Shown here piece by piece: positions 10,898-21,000 of a stretch of DNA of 23,427 bases; within the stretch, counting starts at the first letter, position 1, and every line of letters starts with the position of its first letter. Both the position numbers and the translations under genes were made by a program. The DNA is from Folioceros fuciformis. Lineage: Eukaryota; Anthocerotophyta; Anthocerotopsida; Anthocerotales. Below the pieces are notes generated by a model. The model worked only from the letters and a program-made list of their open reading frames with translations, did no database searches and had not been told where the DNA came from. The stretch covers positions 1 to 23,427 of the forward strand of contig JBNGIO010005798.1 in the NCBI GenBank assembly GCA_049999805.1, given 5' to 3'.

Positions 10898-11401
10898 TCA
10901 CGAGACGCAACCGAGCTCGGAGTCCCAGATAACGGTGCCATCGCATTTGCACAACGTCTTCCTCAGCTGCCCCACAGTCTGCCCTGCACATCTGGCAATC
11001 ACAGCCGCTGCGATCCCGTCGCTGTGGTTCACTGTCTGGTAAACGACGATGGATCTCCCAATCACATCCGACACGCTTAGCCGGTTGCTCGTCGATGAGT
11101 ATTTAGCATGGCCTCGTGAGTCCGCATCCAGGGTTCCCAGCTCTCCAGCAGCCGTTTCCTTTTGCTGTCCCACGATTGCGCTTTTAGGGTCGGGATTGAA
11201 GGGCCCGCCTGTGCTGGTCGGACCCCGAGTTAGGTCTCCGAATTCGTTCAAGCTCCAGTGGTGTAATCCTGGTTGTAAGCCATCGAACGTGGCCTCTATA
11301 CTTGTCACTTCCTTTGTCACCTGGATGAGATGAACAAGCCCGTGGACAACCGGGCCTTTAAACTCGGCAACTGCCACTTTCAAGGCCCCTGTGTCTGCCA
11401 C
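10898..11401 (-). CDS. CCS: Copper chaperone for superoxide dismutase, domains II and III (5' end unresolved)
   Basis: CCS delivers copper to Cu/Zn superoxide dismutase and forms its disulfide. The SOD-like domain II begins at VAVAEFKGPVVHG and holds IEATFDGLQPGLHHWSLNEF, GDLTRG and STGGPFNP. It ends with GTLDAD, VIGRSIVVY and IAAAVIARCAG. Domain III follows with the CKC copper-transfer motif in LCKCDGTVIW; the stop is at 10898-10900. The match to plant CCS is continuous over about 165 residues in one exon. No ATG is present. An in-frame stop at 11414-11416 and acceptor-like AGs (exon from 11394 or 11388) show that an upstream exon is expected. The N-terminal HMA domain that should lie there cannot be read intact. 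The gene could therefore be an N-terminally degraded copy, or one with unusual first exons. Confidence 0.85.
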   Translation of the reverse strand: MADTGALKVAVAEFKGPVVHGLVHLIQVTKEVTSIEATFDGLQPGLHHWSLNEFGDLTRGPTSTGGPFNPDPKSAIVGQQKETAAGELGTLDADSRGHAKYSSTSNRLSVSDVIGRSIVVYQTVNHSDGIAAAVIARCAGQTVGQLRKTLCKCDGTVIWDSELGCVS

Positions 11402-11785
11402 AACACGAAGGGATTATGGTGTCCGTTCCGTAGACAACCGTGCTCTGCATTCAATGTGAACAAGCTTGAGTCAGACGTTGGAGTTTTACGTTGCGGAACT
11501 TACAGCTTCCGGCCAAGTGGTTTTGGTAATCCGGAGCAGCGCATGCAGAGGGCTGGCTTGCCAGGATGGTCTTGCAAGCCATGAGCTGCGCAATACCTTG
11601 CCTGTCTGTGTTCTTGCTCTGAGCTCGCACTGGCACAACCTAGAATTTTATGCCAAGCACGGGCACAGTTCAGGCTTACAGTGATAAAGGCTACGACCCG
11701 GCAGTATGCACCGCACCACCTTCAAGCCGTCTTCAAACGGTTTTCTAACCACATTTCACGCACACTTCACTCCTACAGCCACAAT
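11402..11785 (-). pseudogene. Broken traces of a CCS HMA (copper-binding) domain
   Basis: Just upstream of the CCS body, short segments resemble parts of domain I but fall in different frames. VAVGVKC at 11782-11762 is followed at once by an in-frame TGA (11758-11756) and then NVVRKPFE, where a CxxC site would be expected. ILASQPSA near 11565 and LGRK near 11510 recall the end of the HMA fold, and ARL after an acceptor-like AATGCAG near 11435 recalls the GRKARL segment. A strong GTAAGT donor is at about 11504. I could not build any open path carrying MxCxxC. The resemblance is modest and could be partly chance. Confidence 0.35.
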
Positions 11786-12900
11786 TGAACTCAAGGACTC
11801 TGCGAATGGATCTCGAAAGGCCAACTTACGACCGAATCCGAACTACTCAGCATCTGCCGATTACAAAAAAAGCAGCCATACGAGACAAGCAACAGAACCA
11901 AACGATCGAATGAACCAAGTTGTGTCATTGGCATCTCCGGTTTACCATGTCAGGAAACAGTTTGGTGCTTCCCTTGGGCTCCACAACGAAGTTGCTGGCG
12001 GAACCAACAGCGTGGCCTGATGATAGCTGCATGGTAAACGACCTACTATACAGACCTGCAGGCCGGCAGATATTTACACACATTCATACATATGCAAAAA
12101 GCCTCACGAATTTGCATCCGCCAGCAGAAGAGTCCCTCGCACAACCAACAATTTCTGCAGGGTGTTCTTGCAGCAGAAGTTTGCGACTGAGCAACTCTAG
12201 TTTCGTCCCGTAGGAAGAAGATCCCGTCAATGCGACCAGTTGTTGGCAACAGCAGACTTCGCAGCCCAAACGAGTTCGCCAGCGCAGAGTACTCCGGAGT
12301 CCCTTCCAGACACCAAGGCGAAGAATGAGAGTACGAGCGTATACGAGGCAAATATGTAGGAGCTCAATGCACGACACCAGCTCCGTGTCGTACAGACGCG
12401 AAGTGCCCATGGGAGCCTGCATGTACTGGCAGCAGTACAATAGTTTCCCAAGAGACTGAAAGCCCAACCGATGGAGCAAGGATGTCGTCATCCCATCCCT
12501 GACAAATCATATACATACTGTAGGAACCCCAACGGCCGTTAACACCAACTTGCCAGGTTACAAGGGTTTTCTAGTTAAGTACTTTTCAAATTAGGCTCTA
12601 TTAGGGCTTCACTTTTAGGGTTAGGGGTTCCGATTTGTGCGTTCTTTGTTAGTGTTAGCGAGTCGCGAAGATAGGCTCCGCCGAATTACTGTACATTCAG
12701 CAGCCGACCGACCGCGATCGATTCTCCGAGGACAGATTGGGATTGCATCTCCACATGAAGCCGACCACGGGAGCAAGACAAAGCCTGATTGCGAACCTCC
12801 AGGCCTTAGCGAGGCTGATTATTTATTTCCACATCTACTAAAAGACAAGCCTGATTTGCGAGCATGCGAGCCTTAGAGAGGAAGGTTCGAGCACATAATA
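11786..12900. other. Upstream region of the CCS locus, no firm gene
   Basis: On the minus strand near 12030-11950 a short frame reads NFVVEPKGSTKLFPDM and ends at a donor-like GTAAAC, and 12351-12046 is open for 101 codons. Either could be a first exon or transit-peptide region of the CCS gene. I cannot join them in frame. On the plus strand 12637-12876 is open for 79 codons, but its content follows a degenerate direct repeat (around 12780 and 12843) and it is not convincing as a gene. Confidence 0.3.
12614..12627 (+). promoter_or_regulatory. Telomere-like double motif
   Basis: TTTAGGG followed directly by TTAGGGG. This is a plant telomere-type unit plus a variant; in promoters such motifs act as telo-boxes. 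It lies upstream of the minus-strand CCS locus. Its role is unknown. Confidence 0.4.
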
Positions 12901-13032
12901 CAAATGGTTGAGTCATTTTTCAGTGACCTAGGATGTGATAATTTGAATGGTTGGTCGTATGGCTTAAACCTTAGCATGTAGCATAGATCCAAACCTTGTA
13001 GTCCTGCAAGGCCTATATATCTTATCCATGCA

Positions 13033-13058
13033 GTTAGAAGCCAAGGTTAGAAGCCAAG
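13033..13058. repeat. 13-bp direct duplication
   Basis: GTTAGAAGCCAAG occurs twice in tandem without change. Confidence 0.9.
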
Positions 13059-13558
13059 GTCACTGAAGCTTTGCTCGGCAACAGCTAAGTATGACCTTGT
13101 AAGAAACATGATGTTGTTCAATAAGCTTCAAAGTGTATGCAATGTATCCACATCTTAAACCCAAAGGCCAAAAGATATCACACAAAATATCACATGATGA
13201 GTCCGATATTTAATATATTTATAGCTAAGTTTCATAATAATACATAATATTATATATAATGCAGTAGATAGTTTTTGAAAATGATATTTGTAAGAGAGAG
13301 TACTTCTTTTTGCCTTTAGCGCAAACAGGGTTGGGTTGTTCCTCCGATCTTTGGAGTAGATGGGACTTTCCATCTCTTTTTCAATCATAGAAAACTTCAT
13401 ATATAATCATCATATAATCTAATCTAGAAAAATATTAAAATGTTCATGGAAGAAAATGGAAAATAGATACAAAGGCATAGACTTTGAAGTTCTATATTCC
13501 ATAATTGGACATTTTTTAGAAAGCTCTGGAGTAGGGAACTTGAGGGGAGAGTTACAGC

Positions 13559-13589
13559 ATGTATGTATGTATGTATGTGTATATATACA
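13559..13589. repeat. ATGT microsatellite
   Basis: About five repeats of the tetranucleotide ATGT followed by a short TA run. The same motif recurs near 14867-14900. Confidence 0.85.
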
Positions 13590-13743
13590 AGCCATCATGG
13601 CTTGCCAATTGCCTCTTATGAGGACTCACACACCCATTAACCTTGGCTTATGTATGAGGTGAGAGGGAGACCTTGGATCACGTAGAGTGCTAGCATCAGA
13701 GCACTCATAAAGTTATAATTCACACTCATGGAGTTATAAACAT

Positions 13744-13855
13744 GGGCTTGGTGTGGCTACAATCACTCACCCAATATAAAAAGTTCAGCTCGAGATCTTG
13801 GGCTTGGTGTGGCTACAATCACTCACCCAATATAAAAAGTTCAGCTCGAGATCTT
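13744..13855. repeat. 56-bp perfect tandem duplication
   Basis: The segment 13744-13799 is repeated exactly at 13800-13855. Identity of the two copies suggests a recent event. Confidence 0.95.
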
Positions 13856-13870
13856 GTCATAGCACTGTTA

Positions 13871-13926
13871 GCTCATCATCAAGTTATCAGCAATACACGC
13901 TCATCATCAAGTTATCAGCAATACAC
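13871..13926. repeat. 28-bp perfect tandem duplication
   Basis: 13871-13898 is repeated exactly at 13899-13926, only 15 bases after the 56-bp duplication. Confidence 0.95.
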
Positions 13927-14240
13927 ACACGAATCAATGCATCGTATTAGAACAATTAGTAGGAATGTCCCAAGCACACCAAGCAAGTGGACATCCTAGC
14001 TTGCTTGCTGTATACACTTAGGGCGAGCTACTGGTGGGGCAGCCCCTCTATCCCCCCTTCATCAGCTCCAAAAGGGACATCATTGGCATGGATTTCTGGA
14101 TCCATGGCACCTAAGCAGCAATGAAAACCAAAAACCAGAAACCAAGTCCTAACATGTTCATGTTATTTGCTAATACATTTTCAAGTGGACAGATCTCAGT
14201 GGTAAGCGAAACAATCACTTGGTCAGAAAATCCAACACCC

Positions 14241-14381
14241 AAAAACTAAGATAGGAGCAAAGCAATCACCTGGTCAGCACACCCAAAAACTAAGATAGAG
14301 CATCTCCTCCAAAAACTAAGATAGGAGCAAAGCAATCACCTGGTCAGCACACCCAAAAACTAAGATAGGAGCATCTCCTCC
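14241..14381. repeat. 70/71-bp tandem duplication
   Basis: 14241-14310 and 14311-14381 match apart from one extra G in the second copy. Each copy holds an inner repeat of AAAAACTAAGATAG, so the motif occurs four times in all. Confidence 0.95.
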
Positions 14382-14697
14382 AACCAAAAGGTTAGCTGTA
14401 GAATAGATTTCAAAAAGAGTATGTGGGCAAACTTACTGAGCCATGTAGCAGTAGCCGGTCTTCCTAAAGGCACCAGGGTAACAAGGAGTCAACCAAGGAG
14501 AGGGCTAAGGGATCAACAGGAGGGGGAGGGGATGCAAGCTAAGAGTGAAGGACCACCAAACTGTTCTAGGTATAAGAAGAGGAGAAGTTAAGACAAGAAC
14601 CAAGCGTTGCACAAGGAGTGCATAATGGGACACAGTTCTTCTTGATGGTTAGAACTTGGTGGCAAAGCTGCAACATGGTGGTAGAGTACGTTAACAA

Positions 14698-14828
14698 CTC
14701 CTTAGCATCTAAGGAGCCGTTAATTCCATCATTGCGCAACCTTAAAAGATTAAAGCCCTAACCTCCTTAGCATCTAAAGGAGCCGTTAATTCCATCATTG
14801 AGCACCCTTAAAAAATTGAAGCCCTAAC
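14698..14828. repeat. 65/66-bp tandem duplication
   Basis: 14698-14762 and 14763-14828 are near copies with a handful of substitutions and a one-base length change. Each ends in GCCCTAAC, a telo-box-like sequence. Confidence 0.92.
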
Positions 14829-14866
14829 CCACTAGCTGGCAATCCGGTGTAAGCGATGCTTTTATC

Positions 14867-14900
14867 ACATACATACATACCAAAGTGTATGTATGTATGT
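14867..14900. repeat. Perfect 14-bp inverted repeat with 6-base loop
   Basis: ACATACATACATAC (14867-14880) and its exact reverse complement (14887-14900) flank CAAAGT. It lies 189 bases before the NOL6 start codon and could extrude as a hairpin. It is built from the same tetranucleotide as the microsatellite at 13559. Confidence 0.95.
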
Positions 14901-14990
14901 ACTCAGAGTCGCGACCTTGGAGCAAGGACCCTGGCTCCAGCTCTCGCCGTTCCACAAATGTCATACAAGGCTCCGAGATCTGTATTTCGC

Positions 14991-15013
14991 TAGGGTTTCC
15001 CTTGCTAGGGTTT
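14991..15013 (-). promoter_or_regulatory. Two telo-boxes upstream of NOL6
   Basis: TAGGGTTT occurs at 14991-14998 and again at 15006-15013, i.e. AAACCCTA on the minus strand. They are 15 bp apart and 76-98 bp before the start codon. Telo-boxes are a known promoter element of plant ribosomal-protein and ribosome-biogenesis genes, matching the function of the gene that follows. Confidence 0.7.
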
Positions 15014-15088
15014 AAGGCGGGGTTGTAGACCCCTTGGCTATTGCCTGTAGCGTTTGGAGCTGCCGCAGCCAGCTCGCTGTGCGAAGGA

Positions 15089-18000
15089 ATGGCGGAGTTC
15101 TCCCTGGGTGAGGGGAAAGTCGGGGAACTTCTCAGTGAAGTCAGGGTGGATTACACCAAGCTGAAGCCTCTGAACGATGCTGTCGCGGCGCTGCGCGAAG
15201 TTCTGCTCAGTTTGCCTGAGCAGCAGGTATTTGCCGATGCATTTGGGTATCGGCTTGATCTTTAAAAAGCGTCTTGCAGTTCTGCTAGGTTTTTGTGCCC
15301 ATTTAAGCCGGCGTGCTCGTAGCAATCCGTTGGGGTTGTGGTGATTTGCACGTGACTATGAGCACACATATTGACTGTGAACTCTGTATGCCTCTCTTGA
15401 CTGGCCTGCGGGTCTTGACTTGGTGGCTTGGATTTCCCCACATTGTCTTGTGATATGGTTGGGATGTCGGGATTGTGTATGTGCGTGTGTGTGTGTTGCC
15501 CTGAGGTGGCTTATTCGTCTGGACTAGCTCTGCCGGTGTGGAAGTCCTGTTCTTGACACTCTGGTATAGTAGTCTAGGTTCTTTAGGCTCTGATTGATTC
15601 CGATGCCGTCATACTTCCGCCAGGTTTCGGCCTCTCTGGCTCAGCAGTTTGTCAAGGACCTGGGGGTGGCAGAAAACAAAGCAAGATTTCAGTTCGCCAA
15701 GCCCGAAAGCGTGAACGTTATTGGCAGCTATGCACTGAAGACAGTCACGAAACCTAACCTGACTGCAGATTTGGCCGTACGAATCCCCAAAGTACTTCTT
15801 CATTCCTCCCTGTTTTTGTTTTGTGTTCATGCAGATACAGTAGGCTGGGTCCTTTCGTTCTTCTACTGACTTTGAGTGTAACAGTGCTGCTTCGGGGAGA
15901 AAGACTATTTGAACCATCGCTATCATGCAAAGCGAGCCCTTTATCTCACGGTCATCCAGCGACGACTGGAAGCCTGTCAGTTTGTTGCGAGGATTGAGTG
16001 CTCGTCTTTGTGTGGCGACTTTAGGAAACCAGTTTTGTTAGTGCACTTTGGTGGGTATCCCCAGTCCCTCTGGCTATATTGTACATTTTTGGTGTCTTGC
16101 TTTGGGATTTTCTTAATTTTAACATGTCTTTCTAGTATCCGAAGCAGGTGCTTCTCAAGGGATTGTTGTCAGGGTAGTCCCCACTATTGCAAGCAACGTA
16201 TTTCTACCGTCCAAGTTGGCACTCGGTCGGAACAATGTGAGAGATGCGAAATCAGATCGTAAGTGCCTTTCTGCTTTCGAAGGTGGCCCTGCAGTCCTCA
16301 ACTGCAATAGTGGCCCTCTGTTCATCGGGCGGGAGACCTCAGCCTGTGGCTTTTTCTTTCTTCTTCTTGACCAATGGTATATGTGATGTATGTTGGCAGG
16401 ACAGAAGGCCAGGTTCAACCAACCCCTCATTATAGTGCGAGTATTCTAGAGGATGCCTTTATCGAAGAACATCAGGATATTCTCAAAGACCTGCTCTCCG
16501 GTGCAGATGCTATCCGGGATTTAGTGTGTTTGCTGAAGGTCTTTGCCTCACGACTTGTCACTCTCTATCTGCCTGATCTCTGTTTTCTCGGACCTAATTC
16601 TTGTTCTTCATATATTCTAGGTGTGGTCAAGGCAAAGAGAATTTCATCTTTCTTATGACGGGGTGTCCAGCTACCTAATGACTTTGCTTGTCGCCCACCT
16701 GACTACAACTGCTGGTGGCAAGCGAGTCAAAAGTCATTTATCGGCATTGCAACTGTTTCGTATTGTGATGGATTCCATTGGTATGACCTTACACCTGGCT
16801 GTCCTTTAGTGTACAGTGTTTGGTTTTGCATTTGTTAACAACTGTTAGGTGATGACAGCCACTTCTGATATTCTGGGGAAGGGTGTTTTCTTGCAATTTG
16901 AAGAAGGTCTCCCGGTACCTAATGAGGTATTGCTGAGTCGTGTGTTATTCTGTTTCATCTAATGAGGCTTTTGTCCTGTGGCTAACGCATCCTCTTTGTC
17001 AGAAACGACGGTTGATGGAGCAATCTTTTGAGGTTATTATTTGTGATCCCTCTGGAGTATACAACTTTGGGCACAGAGTATCAAAAAGTGCACTGGCTGA
17101 GGTGAGCTTTGTTGTATTGACCTTGATGGATCTCAGCTCCACTGTCTTACCTTTCCTTTGTGTCTCATTTATGTGTTCTCTTCCTTCACAGTTGAAGGAA
17201 GCTGCAGCACAGACTCTTGCCATTATGAGCTCTAGCAGGGACAATGGATTTCATGCAGTGTTTATGACACGCGTCGATTTTGCTGCGAAGTATGATTACC
17301 ACATAAGGTTGGTGCTGATGTGCTGTTCATCTGCTTTTCGTCTTCATAAGTCAAGACATGTTTAAATTTGACGGCGATGGACTAGAGTCACTTTTATGCC
17401 GTAACCTAATGGTATACAAAGCGCTGAAAGTCGCCAAAACTTATGGGTTTAGCTCCTCCTGGTTGTGGGGTTTTATCTCCTGACCTTGGTGTTTATCCGA
17501 ACACGAATTTGTTGATCACGCCGCAACATATCACAAGTGTGTGGGATTCTTAGGCTGTGTCTATGGCGATGGACTAGAGTCACTTGTGTGCCTGGTGTGG
17601 TGGCACATAGAGCGCTGAAAATCGCCAACACTGTTCAGCTCAGAGATTTGTAGTGTAAAGCTAGTTTATTGCGTTTGCACTGTTTGAAGGCTGTATATTC
17701 TGTTATTCCACTCCACGAACCTCTCCTCCTGAGCTTGCTTAGTAAGAGTCATCTACAAGCTTCTTCACGTAGATTCAACTACAGTCTCAATATGTGGTCC
17801 TTGTTTCTCAAGGTCTGGAGAGTCTTGGTACGTGGTGTCTGTGGCAGTGGACTCGAGTCACTCGTGTGCCCGGTGCGGTCGCAGATAGATAGCTAGAAAC
17901 CGACCTAACTGGTTATGTAGTAGAGGTGGAGGGCTTTGGCTCTGTTATTCTGCAGTAAATAGAATTCTATGTGCGTGATCAGATATTATCGTACAGCAGT

Positions 18001-21000
18001 TGGAAAACCCTAAAACTCGCCGTTGCACATGAATTGGTGGAATTCCCTTGAGTGGTGTCCTCGGTGGAAGTTTAGAGTTCTGTGTTGAGTCCTGTTGTTT
18101 GAATTTTGGTCCCCTTAGGTCGATATACTGTGTGTGCGGGCTGTTCCGTATGGAGTGCTTGGGGGGGTGGGTTGTAATTATTGGCAGTTGATTCAATTTC
18201 TCGTGTCTCAGGTGGGATGCAGCAAGAAATGCTGGATCTAACCCCTCTACTTCGCACTGTCTGGATGAAGAATCCTGGAGAATTCTGGAGCGTCGTTTTG
18301 AGTCTGTGCTGTACAGAGCATTACAGGATAGAGTTAAGTCTGTCCGGGTGTTGCGAAGAACACTACCTAGTGGATGGGACATGAAAAAGGTCAGTGGTGA
18401 GCTTGTATGATTGCTGTAGGCCATCTTGTGTACATTTGTGTGCAGTCTTGGGCTCATGACAGGTACTTTTTAATCAGGGCCTCTCTCATGTCGACAAGGG
18501 TCCACTTTTTGCTGGAGTGATTCTGAGGGATCTTTCAACTGCTCTACGCATGGCAACGGTTGGGCCAAGTGCGGAGAGGAGTGATGAGGTAATGTTCTTG
18601 TGCCTTTGTATGCCATATACTCACCAGTATATGGATGTGTTTTGATGATGCTTCTTCACCTTTTAATTTCTTAGTATTTACAGGCTGAAGAGTTTAGGGA
18701 ATTTTGGGGTAGCAAAGCTGAACTCCGTCGGTGGCCTGATGGAACCATCACTGAAACTGCAGGTTTGAGCTTAATCGTGCTGTCTCTTAGTTCATAAGCT
18801 TGTTTTCGGTAGTTTGCATTGGGCAGGACCACAATGAGGAAATATGAATCAACCATAGTGCGGTGTACCTGTCGAGGTTCTGTATGATGTGGTGGAAAAC
18901 TCGTTGTCTGAGTGGTCTCATGTCTTGTTTCAGAAAGTTGTGTGCAATTAGGGTCTGGAAATCCGTTTTGACATTGAACCTGCGTGATAACAGCTTGGGA
19001 ATGCCAACCCTGGCAGAGGCATCTAGTGATCAGAAAGATAGTTGAGCATGTGATTACCCGCCATTTAGGAGCAGCTTTGAATGATGTACATGTTGTTGCC
19101 GGACAGCTGGATTTCTCTTTGTTGGAGTCAACAAAAGGTATCAGTTACGTGGTGCTCATTTTCCTTGCAGCGTCATTATGATCTTGCAAATCCTGATGAA
19201 GTTTACTGTTTGATAAAAGCAGATTGTATGTCTTCAGCTTCGAAGTTGGTTGCGGCCTCAAAGGACTTGTCTGACCGATTGAGGAACTTGGAACAGGTGC
19301 CTCTGAAAGTTGTTGCGGTGCACCTTTTAAGTCCAGGTACGGGATGCGCCTCCTTGAAATGGGTATGGCTGCTAGCGTGGATGTCTGCCTGCTAAAGAAT
19401 CAGGTATAATCTGACATCAGAACTTTCCAGCGTTCAGGCAAGCTGCTGTGTTTCCTCCTGAAACACATCCTCTAGCGGACGAAACAGAATCACAAACACC
19501 TCCCAAATTCTTACCCCGTTGCTTGGATCCTTTGGAGGTTGCAATTGAGGTATGTCAGGTCATGGTTGTTTGCCTGGCATCTGATTTCAATTACTAGAAT
19601 CTGGAGTGTGGAGTGAACAATGGGTTTGCCCTGTAGCTTGAAGGATCCGGTAGTTGGCCGGCTGACTTGGGTGCTGTACAAAAGATCAAAATGGTATTTC
19701 TCTTAAAGATAGCAGAAAGGTATGATAATGTGCTGAGGCTCTCCCTTCGAGCACTTTGGCTGATCCTGAATTTGTGGTCTAACGGTTTTCTTCACCTTGC
19801 AGCTTGCAGAGAAGTTGGAGGGTGGCATACACCTTGATCAACAATGCGGTCGATGTCCTTATGCATGGCTTTGCCTTTCGCCTAAGCATCTGTTACGAGA
19901 AGGATCCCAGTATACTGGGTAGAACGGTGGCATTTGGTACAGCATCAGAGGACTACAGTGTGGACTACACCATGAAGCCGGGTGCGTTTGGAGCAGTCCG
20001 CCCGAGTGAAGATCTGCTTCTGAAAAGGTATCACGCGAAGCTGCTGGACAGTCTTCAGGGTTTACACCCAGTCTTTGGGCCCACTGTAAGGTCAGTTTCT
20101 ACTCTGAGACGTTTTCCTTCGTTGCCTATGCTTGGTTCTCCTGTTCCTGGACGCACTTGCACCCACTGGCTCAACCATTCTTTCTTGCATCAGATTAGCG
20201 AAACGTTGGGTGGCTGCGCACTTCCTGGGAACTGCTGTTTGTGATGAAGCAGTGGAGTTGTTAGTTGCTCACCTATTCACGAATCCTTTTCCATTCTCTC
20301 CTCCGTCCTCCCGTATCACTGGATTTTTAAGGTAATCATGGTTAGAGGTGCTTCTGGTCTGTCCCAGGCGGTGTTTGTAGTTTCTTCAGCAGGACATGTC
20401 TAGGGGAACATTACTGTTGAACACTCGTGGAAATTATGTTGATGGAGTCATGTTGCAATGATGAGAACACAGGTAATGTCGATCACGGTCTTCGGACCCG
20501 TGAAATGAGGCAAGATTACTGATAGCGGTTAGCTGAGCAACTCGGTCTTGAGGTGATGGGTTCCTGCTAGATTTGATCTTGTAGTTTGTCCTTGTTGACA
20601 AAGGAATCGTGAATGACGGATGCAGGTTTTTGAACTTACTTGCAACACATGATTGGGATCTTGTGCCCATAGTCGTGGACGTCAACAAAGACTTGTCAGT
20701 CAATGACACTGAGAGGATCATGGTACCTTCCAAGTGCGCTGGACCTGATGTTATTTTTTCAATGAACATGTGATGAAAAAGTCGTTGATTTCCTAGGATG
20801 TATGCACTGAGCAGGAGCACTTCGATGCTTTAAGGTCGGGGGAGAAGCAAGGTGAGCTGAAGGGACCACCGATGTTCATCTGTACCCCATATGATAGAGT
20901 CTCGCGAACGTGGACATTTTGTTCTCCTTCCGCCCGTGTAAGTGTGCCGTAGATGCCGTAGAACTTGTATATTTTCATGTGAACCCTCTAGGCACATTGA

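Larger units (their letters stand above)
12901..14990. other. Gene-poor, locally duplicated intergenic DNA
   Basis: About 2.1 kb without a supported gene. The first part (about 13130-13450) is AT-rich. The rest is made of short direct duplications of 13 to 70 bp, listed separately, plus ATGT-type microsatellites. I saw no transposase, reverse transcriptase, long terminal repeats or poly-A tail that would mark a known mobile element. Confidence 0.6.

Noticed and set aside
11965-12030. Minus-strand NFVVEPKGSTKLFPD segment as a chalcone-isomerase-fold exon
   Set aside because: The likeness to the VVEPKTG-FSFP region of fatty-acid-binding CHI-fold proteins is short, and no following exon of that family could be found.
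12637-12876. Plus-strand frame of 79 codons
   Set aside because: Its protein-like look comes from a degenerate direct repeat of the underlying DNA; no homolog recognised and no ATG at the head.
13559-14900. CRISPR-like or mobile-element reading of the repeats
   Set aside because: Repeats are direct tandem duplications of different units without regular spacers, transposase, terminal repeats or target-site duplications that I can see.
17373-17627. Firm call of a box C/D small nucleolar RNA
   Set aside because: A CTGA and an end stem are present, but the box C position does not match RUGAUGA closely enough, so it is kept as a candidate structured repeat only.
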